64,000 nucleotides of DNA from Antedon mediterranea (Eukaryota; Echinodermata; Crinoidea; Comatulida; Antedonidae): positions 12,841,001 to 12,905,000 of the forward strand of contig NC_092674.1 in the NCBI RefSeq assembly GCF_964355755.1. Direction: 5' to 3'. Both the position numbers and the translations under genes were made by a program. Below are positions 43,446 through 56,060 of the stretch, piece after piece; the stretch's first letter is position 1, and each line of letters begins with the position of its first letter. The notes under the pieces were generated by a model. That model saw only the letters and a list, made by a program, of their open reading frames with translations, was not told the origin of the DNA and did no database searches.

Positions 43446-45219
43446 ATGAAATTTAATGCTAGACTCAAACAATTTTGATCGAGGTACTACATTATATCAT
43501 GATTGTATTGAGTTGTTTCAATAATTGTTTGTTCACAATACGTCTGTTAGGGTCGTGGTTAACACGTTGGATTATTATAATTTGCTGCTCATGCGCGCGA
43601 TATTTGCACGTTAACTCGTTTGTTTAATGAACGTAATAGTTCAAGACGATATTTGTTATTTGCTGCGCGCGTGCACGATACTTCAAGGTCAAGGCCATGT
43701 TATATCATTGTTGCTTCTACTGTGTGGTTGTTGGCTTACTATTATGTACGTATAGTTATAAGTCGATGTTCGATATTTTTTTTTTGCGCGCACACGATAC
43801 AACAAGGTCAAGGTTAAATTGCTACTTGTATGTAGTGTGTGGTTATTAACTCGTTGGCTTACTGTTATGTACGTATAGTTCCAAGTCGATGCTCGATTCG
43901 ATGTTTTTTTTGCGCGCACACGATACAACAAGGTCAAGGTTAAATTGCTACTTGTATGTAGTGTGTGGTTATTAACTCGTTGGCTTACTGTTATGACTTC
44001 TAATGCTCATACAATTAGTGTTATAGGCATCTCCAATCAAGTGTAAGCCTACTATTAGTAGATAACATTATTTAATCGCATTGCAACTCCTCCTTAAATA
44101 TTTTGTTAGGTAATTCATGAAGCCAGTTTGTTCCTCATTAACAATACCGTTATACCTTGTACGTTGACTTATTTACTTATAATTATATTATACATAAAAT
44201 TTGTCGAATATACGTTTGATAGTAAATCAGTTAAATTGTAATGCATTCAATAGGTAATATTATTCTCCGTATATCTTTATAATTATCCGCTAAAAATAGA
44301 TATACAAATTAAACAATAAGCATCAGATTAAACCACGAATGTAAATAGTAGTAGGCCTATAGTAGGAAGTTTTGTCCATTAGTATAATTGTTATAGATTT
44401 CATAGTATGTTTTATAGAATACATGTTCGTGACAAGTTTGATACTATCGTATCGTGTATTATGTTTGGTTGGATATTGGTGTTACGGTATTATTCTATGT
44501 TACAATTTGTTTATCGCTCTAAAATAAAGAAATATTCTTTTATTAGTTGTTGTTGCTCTAGCTCTTGTATTATTATCTTGTGGTTATAGTTTTGTAAAAA
44601 AATTGAACATTAGGAACTACTGCAATAACTGAACGACGAGTATAGCATTGATCTTGTAGTATCGTGTACACCGAGCATCGACTTGGAGCTATAATACGTA
44701 CATAATACTAATATAGTAAGCCCAACTGCACTTCAAGCAGCAATGATATATGACCTTGTAGTATCGTGTACGCGCCCAAAAACATCGAATCGAGCATCGA
44801 CTTGGAACTATACGTACATAACAGTAAGCCAACGAGTTAATAACCACACACTACATACAAGTAGCAATTTAACCTTGACCTTGTTGTATCGTGTGCGCGC
44901 AAAAAAAAAAATATCGAACATCGACTTATAACTATATGTACATAATAGTAAGCCAACAACCACACAGTAGAAGCAACAATGATATAACATGGCCTTGACC
45001 TTGAAGTATCGTGCACGCGCGCAGCAAATAACAAATATCGTCTTGAACTATTACGTTCATTAAACAAACGAGTTAACGTGCAAATATCGCGCGCACGAGC
45101 AGCAAATGATAATAATCCAACGTGTTAACGACGACCCTAACAGACGTATCGTGAACAAACAACTCAATACAATCATGATATAATGTTTGTCTGAATCTAG
45201 CATTAAATTTGATCTGATT

Positions 45220-45480
45220 TTTTTACATTTGTGGGCGAAAAAGTCTCTCTTGTTTTTACATTTGTGGGCGTTATCACATTTGTGGGCGATGATCGTTTTC
45301 ACATTTGTGGGCGCTGTTTTCACATTTGTGGTTGATGCGTTTTCACATTTGTGGTTGTTTTCACATTTGTGGGTGATGCGTTTTCACATTTGTGGTTGTT
45401 TTCACATTTGTGGGTGATGCGTTTTCACATTTGTGGTTGTTTTCACATTTGTGGGCGTTTTCACATTTGTGGGTTCAACA
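45220..45480 (-). repeat. Outer array of foldback copy 2, right arm
   Basis: Inverted array with units cacatttgtggttgtttt and cacatttgtgggtgatgcg in alternation, ending gggttcaaca. Confidence 0.9.
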
Positions 45481-45519
45481 GGGACACTTCCGTTTTTGTT
45501 TAGTGTCCCAAAAAAGTCC

Positions 45520-45602
45520 CCGTCCGTGGATTCTACTGTATTCGAGAACCATCTGTGAGCACCCCTAGATGATACGCGAGCGAAGCGAGCGTGCCATCTA
45601 GT
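45520..45602 (+). other. Helitron-like 3' terminus (weak)
   Basis: gatacgcgagcgaagcgagcg, then tgccatctag followed by t. The sequence right of it (45603 on) aligns with 23085 on, so 45602/45603 is a repeat boundary. That fits an element end. Confidence 0.4.
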
Positions 45603-46300
45603 ATTACTTAATTAACCGCTTTACGTCATACTGCATAGTAGGTATTAACTGTCCTTTTTAAATATAAATTTTCGACTTACATAGTGCAATGTACTTCATT
45701 TCTTGTGTTGTGTTAGGTAGCTAGAATTATGGATAGTTTGTCTTGACTGAAAGTTTAATATATTTTGAATTGTATGTTTTCGTATTAACATTTTTCTGTA
45801 ATTGTAGTATTGATTTTTTAAATTGATTCTTATGAGGGTTTACATTAACAATGATACTTCCTTATATTGTAATAGTATTGTCGTGGATGCGCTAAACTTC
45901 CAAATACCACAAACACACACAAGCCCATGATTAATAGCCTAAACATTTGTATACGTTTTCTTTGGTTTTTTATGTCCGTTTCAGATTGTTTTTGTCTTCC
46001 GATTAGTTCAATTAACGCGCAATTAGCTCAGGAGTCCTCATATTCCATTCGGAATAGTACTTCCTGTAAAAATGACAAGAATGTACTCATGGTTGTATTA
46101 TGGCGCCCTTCCTTATAGCTTTTAATCACATCTACTCCTATTACTACTGCAACCGTATTTGAAACATTTTTAAACATATTTTTGATTTGAAAATAACCGT
46201 TGAACAAAAGGTCATGTAGCTAGATCATTACGTAATCTTTAACACGCCCCTTAATTCATAGAACAACAGAGTCTATAACACTAGCTATAATCCGGTCCTG
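45603..46300 (+). repeat. Family A copy 6 with diverged 620-bp unit relative
   Basis: aattaaccgctttacgtca matches 23085; gattcttatgagggtt and ggaatagtacttcctgtaaa match the 620-bp unit; ttactactgcaaccgtatttg matches the start of the family A core at 6090. From 46301 to 47204 I see no gene; 46950-47060 resembles 21350-21420. Confidence 0.6.
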
Positions 46301-47204
46301 AGTTGTAGGTCCAACTTGTAAAGTTGTTTACCATGTCTTTCCACAATGAAATATAAAGTATATAGTTGAGAGTGTTTCGATGTTTCGGAAGCTTTACTGT
46401 ACTAGTGTTCATTCACAGTGCAAATAATTAAACAATATTGTAGATCCAGTTTGTACAGTAGAATATCACCTCACTGTAGAGCAGCATGTGTTTCACAATT
46501 GCTATCACTGCATCTCAAATATCTTGACCTGGAGAGGTTCGTCAGAATTCCGTTGAGCTGAACAATGTATAACAATAATAATAATATAAGCCACAACTTT
46601 TTTTAAAATGGAATTTCAAATAGAAATGGTAGTTTAGTCAGTATGTGCTCTATACATCAAGCCAAATGTATTTCAAATTAGCAATTGAAATGACAGGTAC
46701 CTATCGCTTGTATGTTAAAAACAGTGAAAACTCAAGAGGTAAATTCTGCAAAGAACACCTGACGTCACAGTAATTTACGGCGACGTTTGTACGGCGAGCG
46801 CGCGTGACGATACCGCGAATCTCCCAATTGGTCTGAAGTCAAATGTACATCCCTACTCCCAATATGTACATTCTTAATACGTTGTCAAAATATGGTCATC
46901 GGTAAAGTTATCATTTAATACTGATAGGGTTAGACTGGTGCTTTTTTCACAGAATTCACAATATCCTTTAATTTGCATCAGCTTAATATTATTATCACTT
47001 GACCAAAATCATCAAGTCATCAATATTATCTTGGAATTAGCATTAACCTTAAATAAGATAGATGATGATGATATCTGATACCTGATTTGTTTAGTAGATA
47101 GTAATTATTAAGTGGATGTGTAGGGGCATTCATATTGTTTCAACTTAATAACAGTTCTGTATCATCACTACGCGCAATAGGCGAGTGAATAGATAGTTAT
47201 AATT

Positions 47205-48437
47205 CAAATTCAATTCAATCCATCTATAAATTTTAGAACAAAGTCCATATCAGAACACATAACAATATTCTAATAAATAAATGTAAGTAAGTAAAAAAAT
47301 CTATACCACATGTCGCACATAATAATGCCGTCGGAAAACTGTCGGTTTTCAACTGGAGTGAAATAACATTATAATGGCTGTACTGATACGTAAAAGTATA
47401 CATGACATTATGTATACAGAAGTTCAATCCATTTTCTGTGCAACTTTGAATCTTTTAGAATTCGAGACAAAACACATGTTATTAAAGTATTAGGCCTACA
47501 GCTTTTTTTTCATTTTTTGTTTTGAAACAAAAAATTGATTTTCGAATGTACTCATAGAAGGAGGGAACATGGTTATCAACAAACATTGCACAAGCACTAC
47601 AGCTCCTTGAGGTTTTTAAAATCTTTCTAAATGCGTCCATCTTTTGGAGGGCATCTAAAGAGGGAGCAAGTAACACCATGTCGTCTGCATAACTTAAGTT
47701 GTTGAACTTTGTATTATTGAGCTCACAACCAAAATTACAATCACCAAGCATACTGTTTAAATTGTCAATGTAAACATTATATAACATAGGAGACATAACA
47801 CCTCCCTGTCTAACGCCTTTGGTAACTTTAAAACATGAAGACATAGAGTTACCCCATCTAACAAAAAATCATACCAAGATTTTAGAAGTCTAATAGCAAT
47901 AATGTTTGTATCTCTCATAATTAATTGCCTGTACAGTGACCAGTGATTAACTCGGTCGAACGCTTTACTCGCGTCGAGAAAACAAGTAAATATGGGTTCC
48001 CATTCCTATTATAATAATCCACTATCTGCTTAAAAACAAAAATACAAGTATCCGTTGAGTGTTGACTTTTTAAAGCCAACTGGTGATCCCCTGACATAAG
48101 GGTATCTCCACAATAATTGATTAACAATGTTTCAAATATTTTATATACAACATAAGCAAGCGCTATACTAGGCCTGTAATTATCAATACTCGTAATGTCA
48201 CCAGATTTACTTTTAATTATAGGCACCAGTACAACTCGTACCATTTCATCAGTGACATGGCCGTGAATACACATTAAAACATAAACTAAGTAAAGTAATA
48301 GCATGTTTTGAAGCATACTTCAAATGCTCTGCACTAAGCCCGTCAAATCCAGGGGATTTACCACTATTGAGCTTATTTATACTATCCAATATATTACTAT
48401 CAGTACAAATGTTATCATCAAAAGCAATTAAACCAAA
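47205..48437 (-). mobile_element. Minus-strand LINE fragment
   Basis: A non-LTR element read on the minus strand, with a (TTGAA)n-type 3' tail at 47205-47222. Recognisable protein segments: LNSGKSPGFDGLSAEHLKY (linker to RT block 1, 48320-48380), VLVPIIKSKSGDITSIDNYR (block 2), VTKGVRQGGVMSPMLYNVYI (block 4) and LSYADDMVLLAPS (catalytic box). The first catalytic Asp region is destroyed by a frameshift around 47900-47930. The 5' part is missing. The clade is not clear to me; RTE-X- and CR1-like elements have similar linkers. Confidence 0.8.
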
Positions 48438-49500
48438 TAATTATTGAGAGATAGGAATGTTCCATTCACCGCAAATCAATATATTATTTGTATAAATGTA
48501 TAATAAAAAAAAAATTAAAAGCTGTTATCAGCTATTAATAATATAACAATTATCGTAGAAGGAGAAAGGTGTATGCGAAGCAGCCTCTTATTATTGTGTG
48601 TGGGTAATTCTCCAGATAGACATCCATTAGACAATGTAAACCACGATCGGAATTTTCTAACTCAATTTAATTAGTAAACAGGGTTACATCAGGTGTTTAA
48701 AATCAGTACCGAAAGTACAAACCAACTTTACAATAATCCTAGAAGTAACACGCGATTTGCCGAATTTTGCCTTTACGTTAATTTATATATAGATGAAGTG
48801 ACCTTTAAAGTTCAGTATATACATATATTTATCGGCTAAATTTTAGCATAGAAAATATAAGAACCGCGAACATAAGACGTAGGCCTACCCACGGGCCAAG
48901 AGGTATTCTTTTATTATTCAACTATTCTAATGTTTTAACATCGCTAATCGCGCGACCCTTTGAAACTTGTCGTTGTATATGATGTGCGAGCGTGCGCGAT
49001 GCTATATTCTAGGCGTTGGAGTAAACAACCCAACGAAAGTGACAGTAGGGGAGACGTGTAAATGATGGTTGCGAATGAACTGCCGTTGCTTACAAAAGAA
49101 GCATACCGCCTCTCGTAACTACGCATTTTGGTCCCTGGATGTGTATAGCATGGTCCCGGATGTCGACGCGTGGGGCCAACTAAATAAGATAATAGAGTTA
49201 CTGTATAAATAGTTTCGTACAAAGGGACACCAGACAAGAAAATCCTATCCCTAGCAAGTAACTTTGATTCAGATGTTGGTCCTTGCAACTTTGATACAGC
49301 CCAGATATCCACACGTGAACCGCACTGAAAATGAGTTCGTGAATTAGACGTTTTACTGTAATATTAAATATGTTTGTTACTAAAACAAGTTTGATCAAAC
49401 AAATTCTACAATATTAGGGCCTAATAAATCATATTTTTCCTCAGAAATAAGGGGAATGGCGCTTCTGCACACGTGCCTGTTTGTGAGTGAGAATCAATAA
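48438..49500 (-). repeat. Repeat R copy with the unoccupied LINE site
   Basis: 48438-48800 is the inverse of 40740-41190. 48890-49500 is collinear with 285-416 plus 3057-3524 and runs continuously through ttggagtaaacaaccc, the site occupied by the LINE pair at 404-3069. Confidence 0.8.
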
Positions 49501-51270
49501 TACACTATATGATTAATTTTGAGAGGTTCAGGGAAGTTACCTTTTACATACTAACAACTTGCGTACGATTAGTGAGATAAGATTGGAACCAATCTCAGTA
49601 CAAATCCTTTTTTTGTAAAACAATTGCCTTTTTTAAACGTCTATAAGATTTATGGTTGAATGAGCTTATTGAAAACCGGATTGGTAAGTATGAATAATTT
49701 TGTTTTTGGAAAGATACATTTCAACATTTCCTCATTTATGATGATAATTAGTGAACAAGGTAAATAAGCCTATGCGTTTTTTTTAAAGTATCTTGGCGAA
49801 TGTTCGTAAAACACACATTAAAACGTGAGGCAACGTATTTTAGGACAGAATATTGTTTTGTTGATAACTATTTTATTATTTGTTTTATAATTATTCTTGT
49901 ATCCGAGATGTTTTAGGGGATTTTCATAATTATTAGGTTTGTCTTAATTTCCATCAATCTTACAAAGAAAGTAATTATATTTAGCTGTTTTGATCGGCCT
50001 AAACCAGGCAAACTAGGATTTGTATATCTTTCCTAAAATTGAAAATAAACTCTTTTATTATCATCCCAATTCAGAGAAAAATTAACAGCGCAAAATCACA
50101 TTCTTCCACCTTTGTCGAGAAAAGTCGACACGCATACATACTTTGATACAGATATTTCGATACCTTCAAAGCCTCTAACAATTTGAAAGATTATTAGGTC
50201 AAGGGGTAAATTTGCTTGTAACATATTGAAACCACACGATTGCTGTTGGAAATATGTAATATTTTAATTTGTTGTAATTACGATTTGGTAGTAAGTACAT
50301 AGAACCCGCTAATTGGTGCGAGGAATGTTCACTTTAATGATGATATATTTAATTTAAGAATTGATCACGTGATATTAACATGTCATTAGACAAATCGATA
50401 TAATAAGTGTTTCAGAAAAGTTATTTATATTGTACTTTATTTTTTATTATTTTTACGCAGTTGTGTTCATTTTTATGAATAAGCAATTCAATGTTATTTT
50501 TCTAGTGCAATAAATGGTCACTAAGGCCAATATTAATAACCCCAGCTTCTTTTACATTATTTTGTACATTAGTAACAATGTTAAAGCAAAGCATGAGCTA
50601 TTTTCTTTCTATTAATATCAACAATAACACATTTCTTATATTTTTATTATACTCCCACAGCGATAATAATAAGTAACAAAAATGGATACGTAGAATTTCC
50701 ATGAAATAGAAATTATATCCAGGTCAACATTTATGTGGTTGGGTAGTAGCACAGCTATCATTTTTATTATGATGTTTAACGTTGGGAAACATGTAGTGTT
50801 AATTCTCACAAGAAGGCATCGTAAAATAAGACAATTTGTTGTAATCATTGCCATTATTAATAAAGAGTATTGTAGTTTACCTCCTAATCAATGATTGTAT
50901 TTCATCAGGTGCGTGGCGTATTTGTCAGTCGATTGCAAATTCCCGCCAAAACGCAACGAATAAAATAAAATGAAAACTGGATTAAAACGGGATAAAAAAA
51001 TACCAAAACACACTGTACATATCCATTTAAAAAGTACTCATGAAGTCGTTTGGTGATCAATATTGCACTTAGATGTTAAACATCCGTCAATTGAGTAAGT
51101 CAATTTTCGATTCTACACCTTTAGTTATACTGCACAGTTTAAATTAACCGATACGTTCAATGGAGCCAGCTAACTGTAAATATCAACAACGGTGTGTTTG
51201 TCACAACAAAACCTACGTTTTTCATGTTATTTACAACGACGTCTTTTTAAGAGTGTTATTTATGCATATT
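49501..51270. other. Gene-free AT-rich intronic stretch
   Basis: No gene, RNA gene or complete mobile element is recognised. If the ankyrin exons form one gene, this is intron between exons d and c. Confidence 0.55.
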
Positions 51271-51380
51271 TTAGGTAAGTTATTACCGTCGGTTTACCCT
51301 TTAAACTGAAATTTAAATCATTTTTTTAAATCACACTGAATTATATAGCACCCCTTATTATTAATGTTTGTAACACTTAC

Positions 51381-51479
51381 ATTTTCCTGAAGATCCAATT
51401 TAGCACCTGCCTTGAGCAAATTACTGCAAACATCTGTGTGGCCCTTACTTGCAGCAGAATGTAAAGGTGTCCAACCAAC
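51381..51479 (-). CDS. Ankyrin-repeat exon d
   Basis: One repeat with the best consensus start of the set, VGWTPLHSAASKGHTDVC, and end SNLLKAGAKLDLQEN. The TPLH tetrapeptide is canonical here, while the others have SPL. The intronic flanks (ctgaattatatagcac and ttacaaataatattattatg) place it in the duplicated unit. But homology beyond about 51270-51560 is lost, so this copy is shorter than b, c and e. Acceptor ATTTCAG, donor GTAAGTG, phase 0/0, no lesions. Confidence 0.88.
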
Positions 51480-51560
51480 CTGAAATATTACAAATAATAT
51501 TATTATGTTATAGTATTTTTCACTTTACAACAAACTATTTAATATTGTACTAAAATAAAT

Positions 51561-52379
51561 TAGATGGGATCATGTATAATACTACTTCAATTAAATAATT
51601 AAATTTATATATTTAAAGTATGATAAATTGTAAAAAAATTGCTAACTATAGTTTATTAATATTTGATATTTTCATTGTAAAGTGCATTACAAACGCATTG
51701 CATGGTATTCTTGTGGATGGTACAGTACGTTTTAAACACTTAATAATAACTGTGGAATTTATAAACTGTTACAAATTGTGTAAAATATGGTGTTTCTTTA
51801 TTTCTAATTCTAGACTCAACCTTTTCACAATATTATTTTCTTACCAGTAGAATTATTCTAAAGATATTGACACATTTGAACAATTCCAAATTTTGGAATG
51901 TTATGCACATGTCTATTATAGACCTAATGTGATCAAATAATAGGTCTAATAATTATATTCAGATTAATCAGTAAAAATAAGAAATGCGTTGTTAGTATGT
52001 TATTTAATTTCAAACAACTGTAATCCGTACAGTAACAAACTTGTTACGAGATTAACAAGGAAACGCATTTATATCCGATAAGACGTATTTCATATACAAT
52101 CTTCCATTTTAAGATTTTATTGATTTCTGCATTACAAGGTAGTTTTTTTATTGTAAGATAGTAAAACGTTAAAAGTTGTATAAAGTACATATTTTGTTTA
52201 ATTACTACAATACCAACACATACTTATCAATGCAAGTTACTTTTTGGTAACTTAAAATCAATTGCCATAAACAGGTTGTTAAATGATACTGGTATGTACA
52301 AAAATTGTTTAAATTAAATTAGACTTGTCTTTATTCATTAGGTATAATATGTATGCAAACGTACCAGTTCATTCAAACA
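51561..52379. other. Gene-free stretch
   Basis: AT-rich with no supported gene. The 76-codon plus-strand frame in it is low-complexity and unbordered. Confidence 0.5.
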
Positions 52380-52978
52380 TTCAAATATTCTTTATTCATC
52401 CTCAATCATGAAAATATACAACAACAATATATGAGAACATAAAAAAGATGAAAAGGAAACACATAAAAACTCAAAAGAGCTTGATTAGTTGTGTCCCCCT
52501 ATGTCCCTAACTAGCCTAAAAAACTAAAACATAAATAATAAAAAAGCTAAATCCTGCAACAAGTATTATTTTTAAAATTATTTGTAAAATGATAATAAAT
52601 GTTCTTTAAACAATGATTTAAATATATATATTGATTTGGTACTTTGTAGTTCCTAATTCAAGTCATTCCACAATTTGGGTCCCACACATGACAAAGAAAA
52701 ACTAGTAGAAGTACGATTACGTTTTCTGAGTCTCATTTTGTCTTTAGATCTTGTATTATAATTATGGTAAGAACCATTTTTAATAAAGAGCGATGAAAAA
52801 CGCACGTCCTGATTAGTAGTAACATTATACATGAAAAGCCCAATTTGGTACTTATTGATATCCGCAATTTTAAGAAGTTTAAATTTATAGAAACATTCAG
52901 TCATTGAATCATAAAACTTTGACCATGTTATAGCTCGTAATGCCCTTTTCTGGAGTTTAAATAACTCATCTAGATAAC
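52380..52978 (-). mobile_element. CR1/Jockey-like LINE 3' end
   Basis: On the minus strand it begins ELFKLQKRALRAITW, continues with TECFYKFKLLKIADINKYQI and NYNTRSKDKMRLRK, and ends GPKLWNDLN, the typical post-RT C terminus of these LINEs. A 3' UTR follows, running to aatgtttgaatg at about 52380. The RT core is missing. It abuts family A copy 7 at ttccagaaacgg, so it has replaced or interrupted that copy. Confidence 0.8.
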
Positions 52979-53440
52979 TTCCAGAAACGGATTAAACACT
53001 AATTTAATTAGGTAGGGTTATTAATACAAGTATGAAATCAAACATAACAATGGATAATGAATAATTGATTCCCGAAGAATTGTTGAATGAAACTAATATT
53101 TGAACTCAATCATCACCGTGGTGAGTTCGGTATATCCGCGTTAACGCATACAGTGTAAAAACATCTTGAAATACGCATATAATCTATACGCAAAAAATGT
53201 ATAGTGCTGAATTATGTATATTATGTGTCATACAGTATTAAGTGCGAATAACCAAAAAATAAATAGTTTATTTTTCTTCGTAAAACAACCAATGCATTTT
53301 ATGTGATATTTTTCTTGATATAATAGTATAATATTCAATTTGTTGGTGGATATCACTGATACGAGTCCAGTTAAGCACAGTTGTGACATCTATCTACGTC
53401 TATAAATTCCAAGTATTTTATTGTCCGACGTTTTGAACGA
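52979..53440 (+). repeat. Family A copy 7 (3' part)
   Basis: Collinear with 40110-40560: ccagaaacggattaaacac, caatcatcaccgtgg, tccgcgttaacgca, cagttaagcacagttgtgac. Confidence 0.75.
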
Positions 53441-53920
53441 AGTTATAAGCCTTCGCATTCAAATGTCAAATGAATACTAATATTGGTTTCCTTTCTACAT
53501 GGAATCAAGCTCTTCCGCTAGTCAACCTTATTGACCAACTCATGGCATTCAGCCAGTTGTGTATTACAGCGCAACATCACATCCCATCCCATTCAAAATT
53601 ATGTACAATTATGTTGTACCATGATACCGTGATACATTTAAAACATTCATGTTTTCACGATGTCGGTGTCACAACAACTTATGCCAACATCGGCAAATGG
53701 GATATGTTTTGAACCGACTGCCATCCTCTGTTCTGTTCTTAAATAAGCGTTTACTAAGTGTATCTAAGTTAACTCAGATTTGTTGCCATCTTACTTCTAT
53801 CACTATGAAGACACTTCAAATGAATATTTTGAATTAGCAAATCAGCAATATTTCATCACATTATTAATGACAATGGGTTTGGTTCATCGCTCTTAATTGG
53901 TGTGACAATCCATATTTCAG

Positions 53921-55329
53921 CTCAAACGAATCTATACTGAAATTGGGTGCAGTAGAATCTGATAGGAGACCTGTTGAACCTAAAAATGTGAAAACGACCA
54001 CAAATGTGAAAACGTATCACCCACAAATGTGAAAACGATCACAAATGTGAAAACTCATCACCCACAAATGTGAAAACAAAATGTAATAAACAGCGCCCAC
54101 AAATGTGAAAACAACAATCGCTCACAAATGTGGTATTGTAGTATTGTGTGCGCAAAAAAAAAAACATCGAACATCGACTTGGAACTATACATACATAACA
54201 GTAGCCAACAAGTTATCAACCAAACACTACATACAAGTAGCAATTTGACCTTGACCTCGTAGTATCGTGTGCGGACGCAAAAAACATCGAACATCGACTT
54301 GGAACTATAGGCCTACGTCCGTCCGAGACTACATTTTTACAGGCCGCGCCACTTAACTTGCCTGAAGAAATAATTCAACTAAACTATTTAAACTATGCAT
54401 GCATATCGCCCTCCTTTTGTTATTTGCTCTCTATAGATGCGACGAAAGACTGCTTGTGATTGGTCAATACTCAACACAGTAACCTGGTACGCGCGGCACG
54501 CTGTACATCCGGTGATTCGTCTCGAAGAAGACAAAATTATTATTTATTCGGCCTCTACCTAATATTATTATTATTAATGTAGGCTCAATGATGAAAATTG
54601 TTCTGTTAATTTAAAAGACCTAGGCCTAAGTGAATATTTTATTGCCAAGGATTCATTAATTAGTAATTATCTGTATATTTTTCTTTACAAGGTAAGGTGC
54701 ATGCAACGCCTAACTATAGGCAGGCTTATTGCATAAAAAGGAGGCCTAGCTACCCGACCCAGTAGTAGATATTCTACTTGTTTTTGGCTATGTAATAACA
54801 GATATCGCTTTTTATATCGGTAAAATATAAGATTTGGCATCCCATTGAAATACAGTAATAATCCAACGCGTTAACGACGACCCTAAGTAACAGACGTATC
54901 GTGAACAAGTATTGAGACAACTCAATATAATCATGGTATATTAACTCGATCAAAATTATTTGAGCCTAGCACTAAATTTGATTTGATTTTTTTTTACATT
55001 GTGGGCGAAAACGTCTTTTTTTTTTACATTTGTTGACGTTATCACATTTGTGGGCGATGATCATTTTCAAATTTGTGGGCGCTGTTTTCACATTAGTGGG
55101 TGATGCGTTTTTACATCTGTGGTTATTTTCACATTTGTGGATGATGCGTTTTCACATTTGTGGTTGTTTTCACATTTGTGGTTGTTTTCACCTTTGTGGG
55201 CGTTTTCACATTTGTGGGTTCAACAAGACCTCCATAACTGCTGTAACATCAACATTTGAACAAGCAAACTGGGATAACCACATATTCATCACGAAATATC
55301 CTGGGTTCTTTATCATCCCGTTTAATTAA
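53921..55329 (+). pseudogene. Paralogue of the 21093 exon, split by foldback copy 3
   Basis: 53921-53971 follows an acceptor-like catatttcag and parallels the first 17 codons of the 21093 exon (NESILKLGAVESDRR against KEAILVMSAVTSDKRR). 55231-55329 resumes with ITAVTSTFEQANWDNHIFIT in the register of ITAVKSTGAKFEPEHWVNPI and ends at TAA. The 1.25-kb foldback element sits between them with its agacc duplication. Removing it leaves a one-base frame shift at the junction, so the exon was damaged independently or by the insertion. Conservation of the acceptor suggests it was once a functional exon copy. Confidence 0.6.
53972..55225. mobile_element. Foldback-type transposon, copy 3 (1.25 kb)
   Basis: TGTTGAAC at 53972 and GTTCAACA ending at 55225, perfect duplication agacc (53967-53971 and 55226-55230). 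The outer arrays are shorter and more diverged than in copies 1 and 2 (53982-54130 and 55000-55225). Two inner-array units lie next to the left arm but in the orientation of the right arm of other copies, so this copy has been rearranged. The core (54310-54840) is unrelated to the other cores and includes a moderately GC-rich part near 54480-54530. Confidence 0.85.
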
Positions 55330-55618
55330 TGTAATTAGAATTATATGAACCATCCATTGCTATAAATTGTATTCCACCCTTCCACTGGATCAGTCACTTA
55401 TAATTATGCACCTCAACAGCATTCTTACTGGATCAACCTCACCTGAATTACTCAACATAAAACATTGAAGAGTTCAATTGCGTGACACTTTACAAAATTG
55501 CGCAATTGTTTTGTGGTCTGACGGATTAATTAACACTTTAAATTATAAAATTAAACACTTTTTAATCACACTGAAATATATAGCACATATTATTATTATT
55601 AATGTGTGTACCACTTAC

Positions 55619-55717
55619 TTTGTTCTGAAGATCCAATTTAGCACCTGCCTTCAGCAAAATGGCGCAAACATCCGTGTGGCCGTTTTGTGCAGCCATCTTT
55701 AAAGGTGACCATCCATC
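55619..55717 (-). CDS. Ankyrin-repeat exon e (first in transcription order)
   Basis: The repeat reads DGWSPLKMAAQNGHTDVC, then AILLKAGAKLDLQNK. Lys-Met replaces the usual His-Leu of the first helix. The remaining hallmarks (GH turn, LLKAGA, 33-residue length) are kept. Codon differences from the other exons are partly silent (GCGCC against GCAC in the DVC-A/T-I region), as expected under protein-level constraint. Acceptor TTTTTCAG, donor GTAAGTG, phase 0/0. On the minus strand this is the most upstream of the five exons. No exon encoding an N terminus or a partner domain was found between it and the window end. Confidence 0.86.
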
Positions 55718-55884
55718 CTGAAAAATTACAAACATTATGTTATAGTATTTTTCACTCTAAACAAGGTATTATATTATTGTCCTGAAATCAATACGATGTG
55801 ATCAATTAAAAATGATGTTATAGATTTAAATAATGCTACATTGTTAAATTTAATAAAGAGTATAACCCTTTCTTTAAGATAAGT

Positions 55885-56060
55885 CATATCATATCATATA
55901 TACTTTATTGTCCATTTAAAAAAACAGAAATGTGATTTGAAAACTGGCAAAATACAAAAATATAAATATAAAATACAATTTACAAAACACACACAAAAAG
56001 TTAAGAGGCTAAAAATTATTAAAATTAGATAAATAGGCCTATTATTATTATTTAATTATA
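55885..56060 (-). mobile_element. LINE or SINE 3' tail fragment
   Basis: The plus strand has (atcat)n followed by atactttattgtccattt. The inverse is a short 3' UTR with a (GATAT)n-type tail. No coding part. Confidence 0.45.

Larger units (their letters stand above)
43173..45480. mobile_element. Foldback-type transposon, copy 2 (2.3 kb, uninterrupted)
   Basis: The cleanest family member. TGTTGAAC...GTTCAACA ends, perfect duplication gggac (43168-43172 and 45481-45485), outer arrays at 43182-43445 and 45220-45480, inner arrays at 43630-43990 and 44640-45080, and a 650-bp core. It supplies the unoccupied target for the gypsy element of copy 1 at cttactattatg (near 43737). The core frame of 60 codons at 44407-44589 is shared with copy 1, but the DNA is so similar that this does not argue for coding. 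No transposase. Confidence 0.9.

Noticed and set aside
44407-44589. 60-codon frame shared by foldback copies 1 and 2 as a possible element protein
   Set aside because: The DNA of the two cores is almost identical, so shared openness is uninformative. No motif is present and copy 3 lacks it.
53470-53712. 80-codon plus-strand frame starting with ATG
   Set aside because: No recognisable motif, no splice borders and no paralogue; at this length in AT-rich DNA it may be chance.
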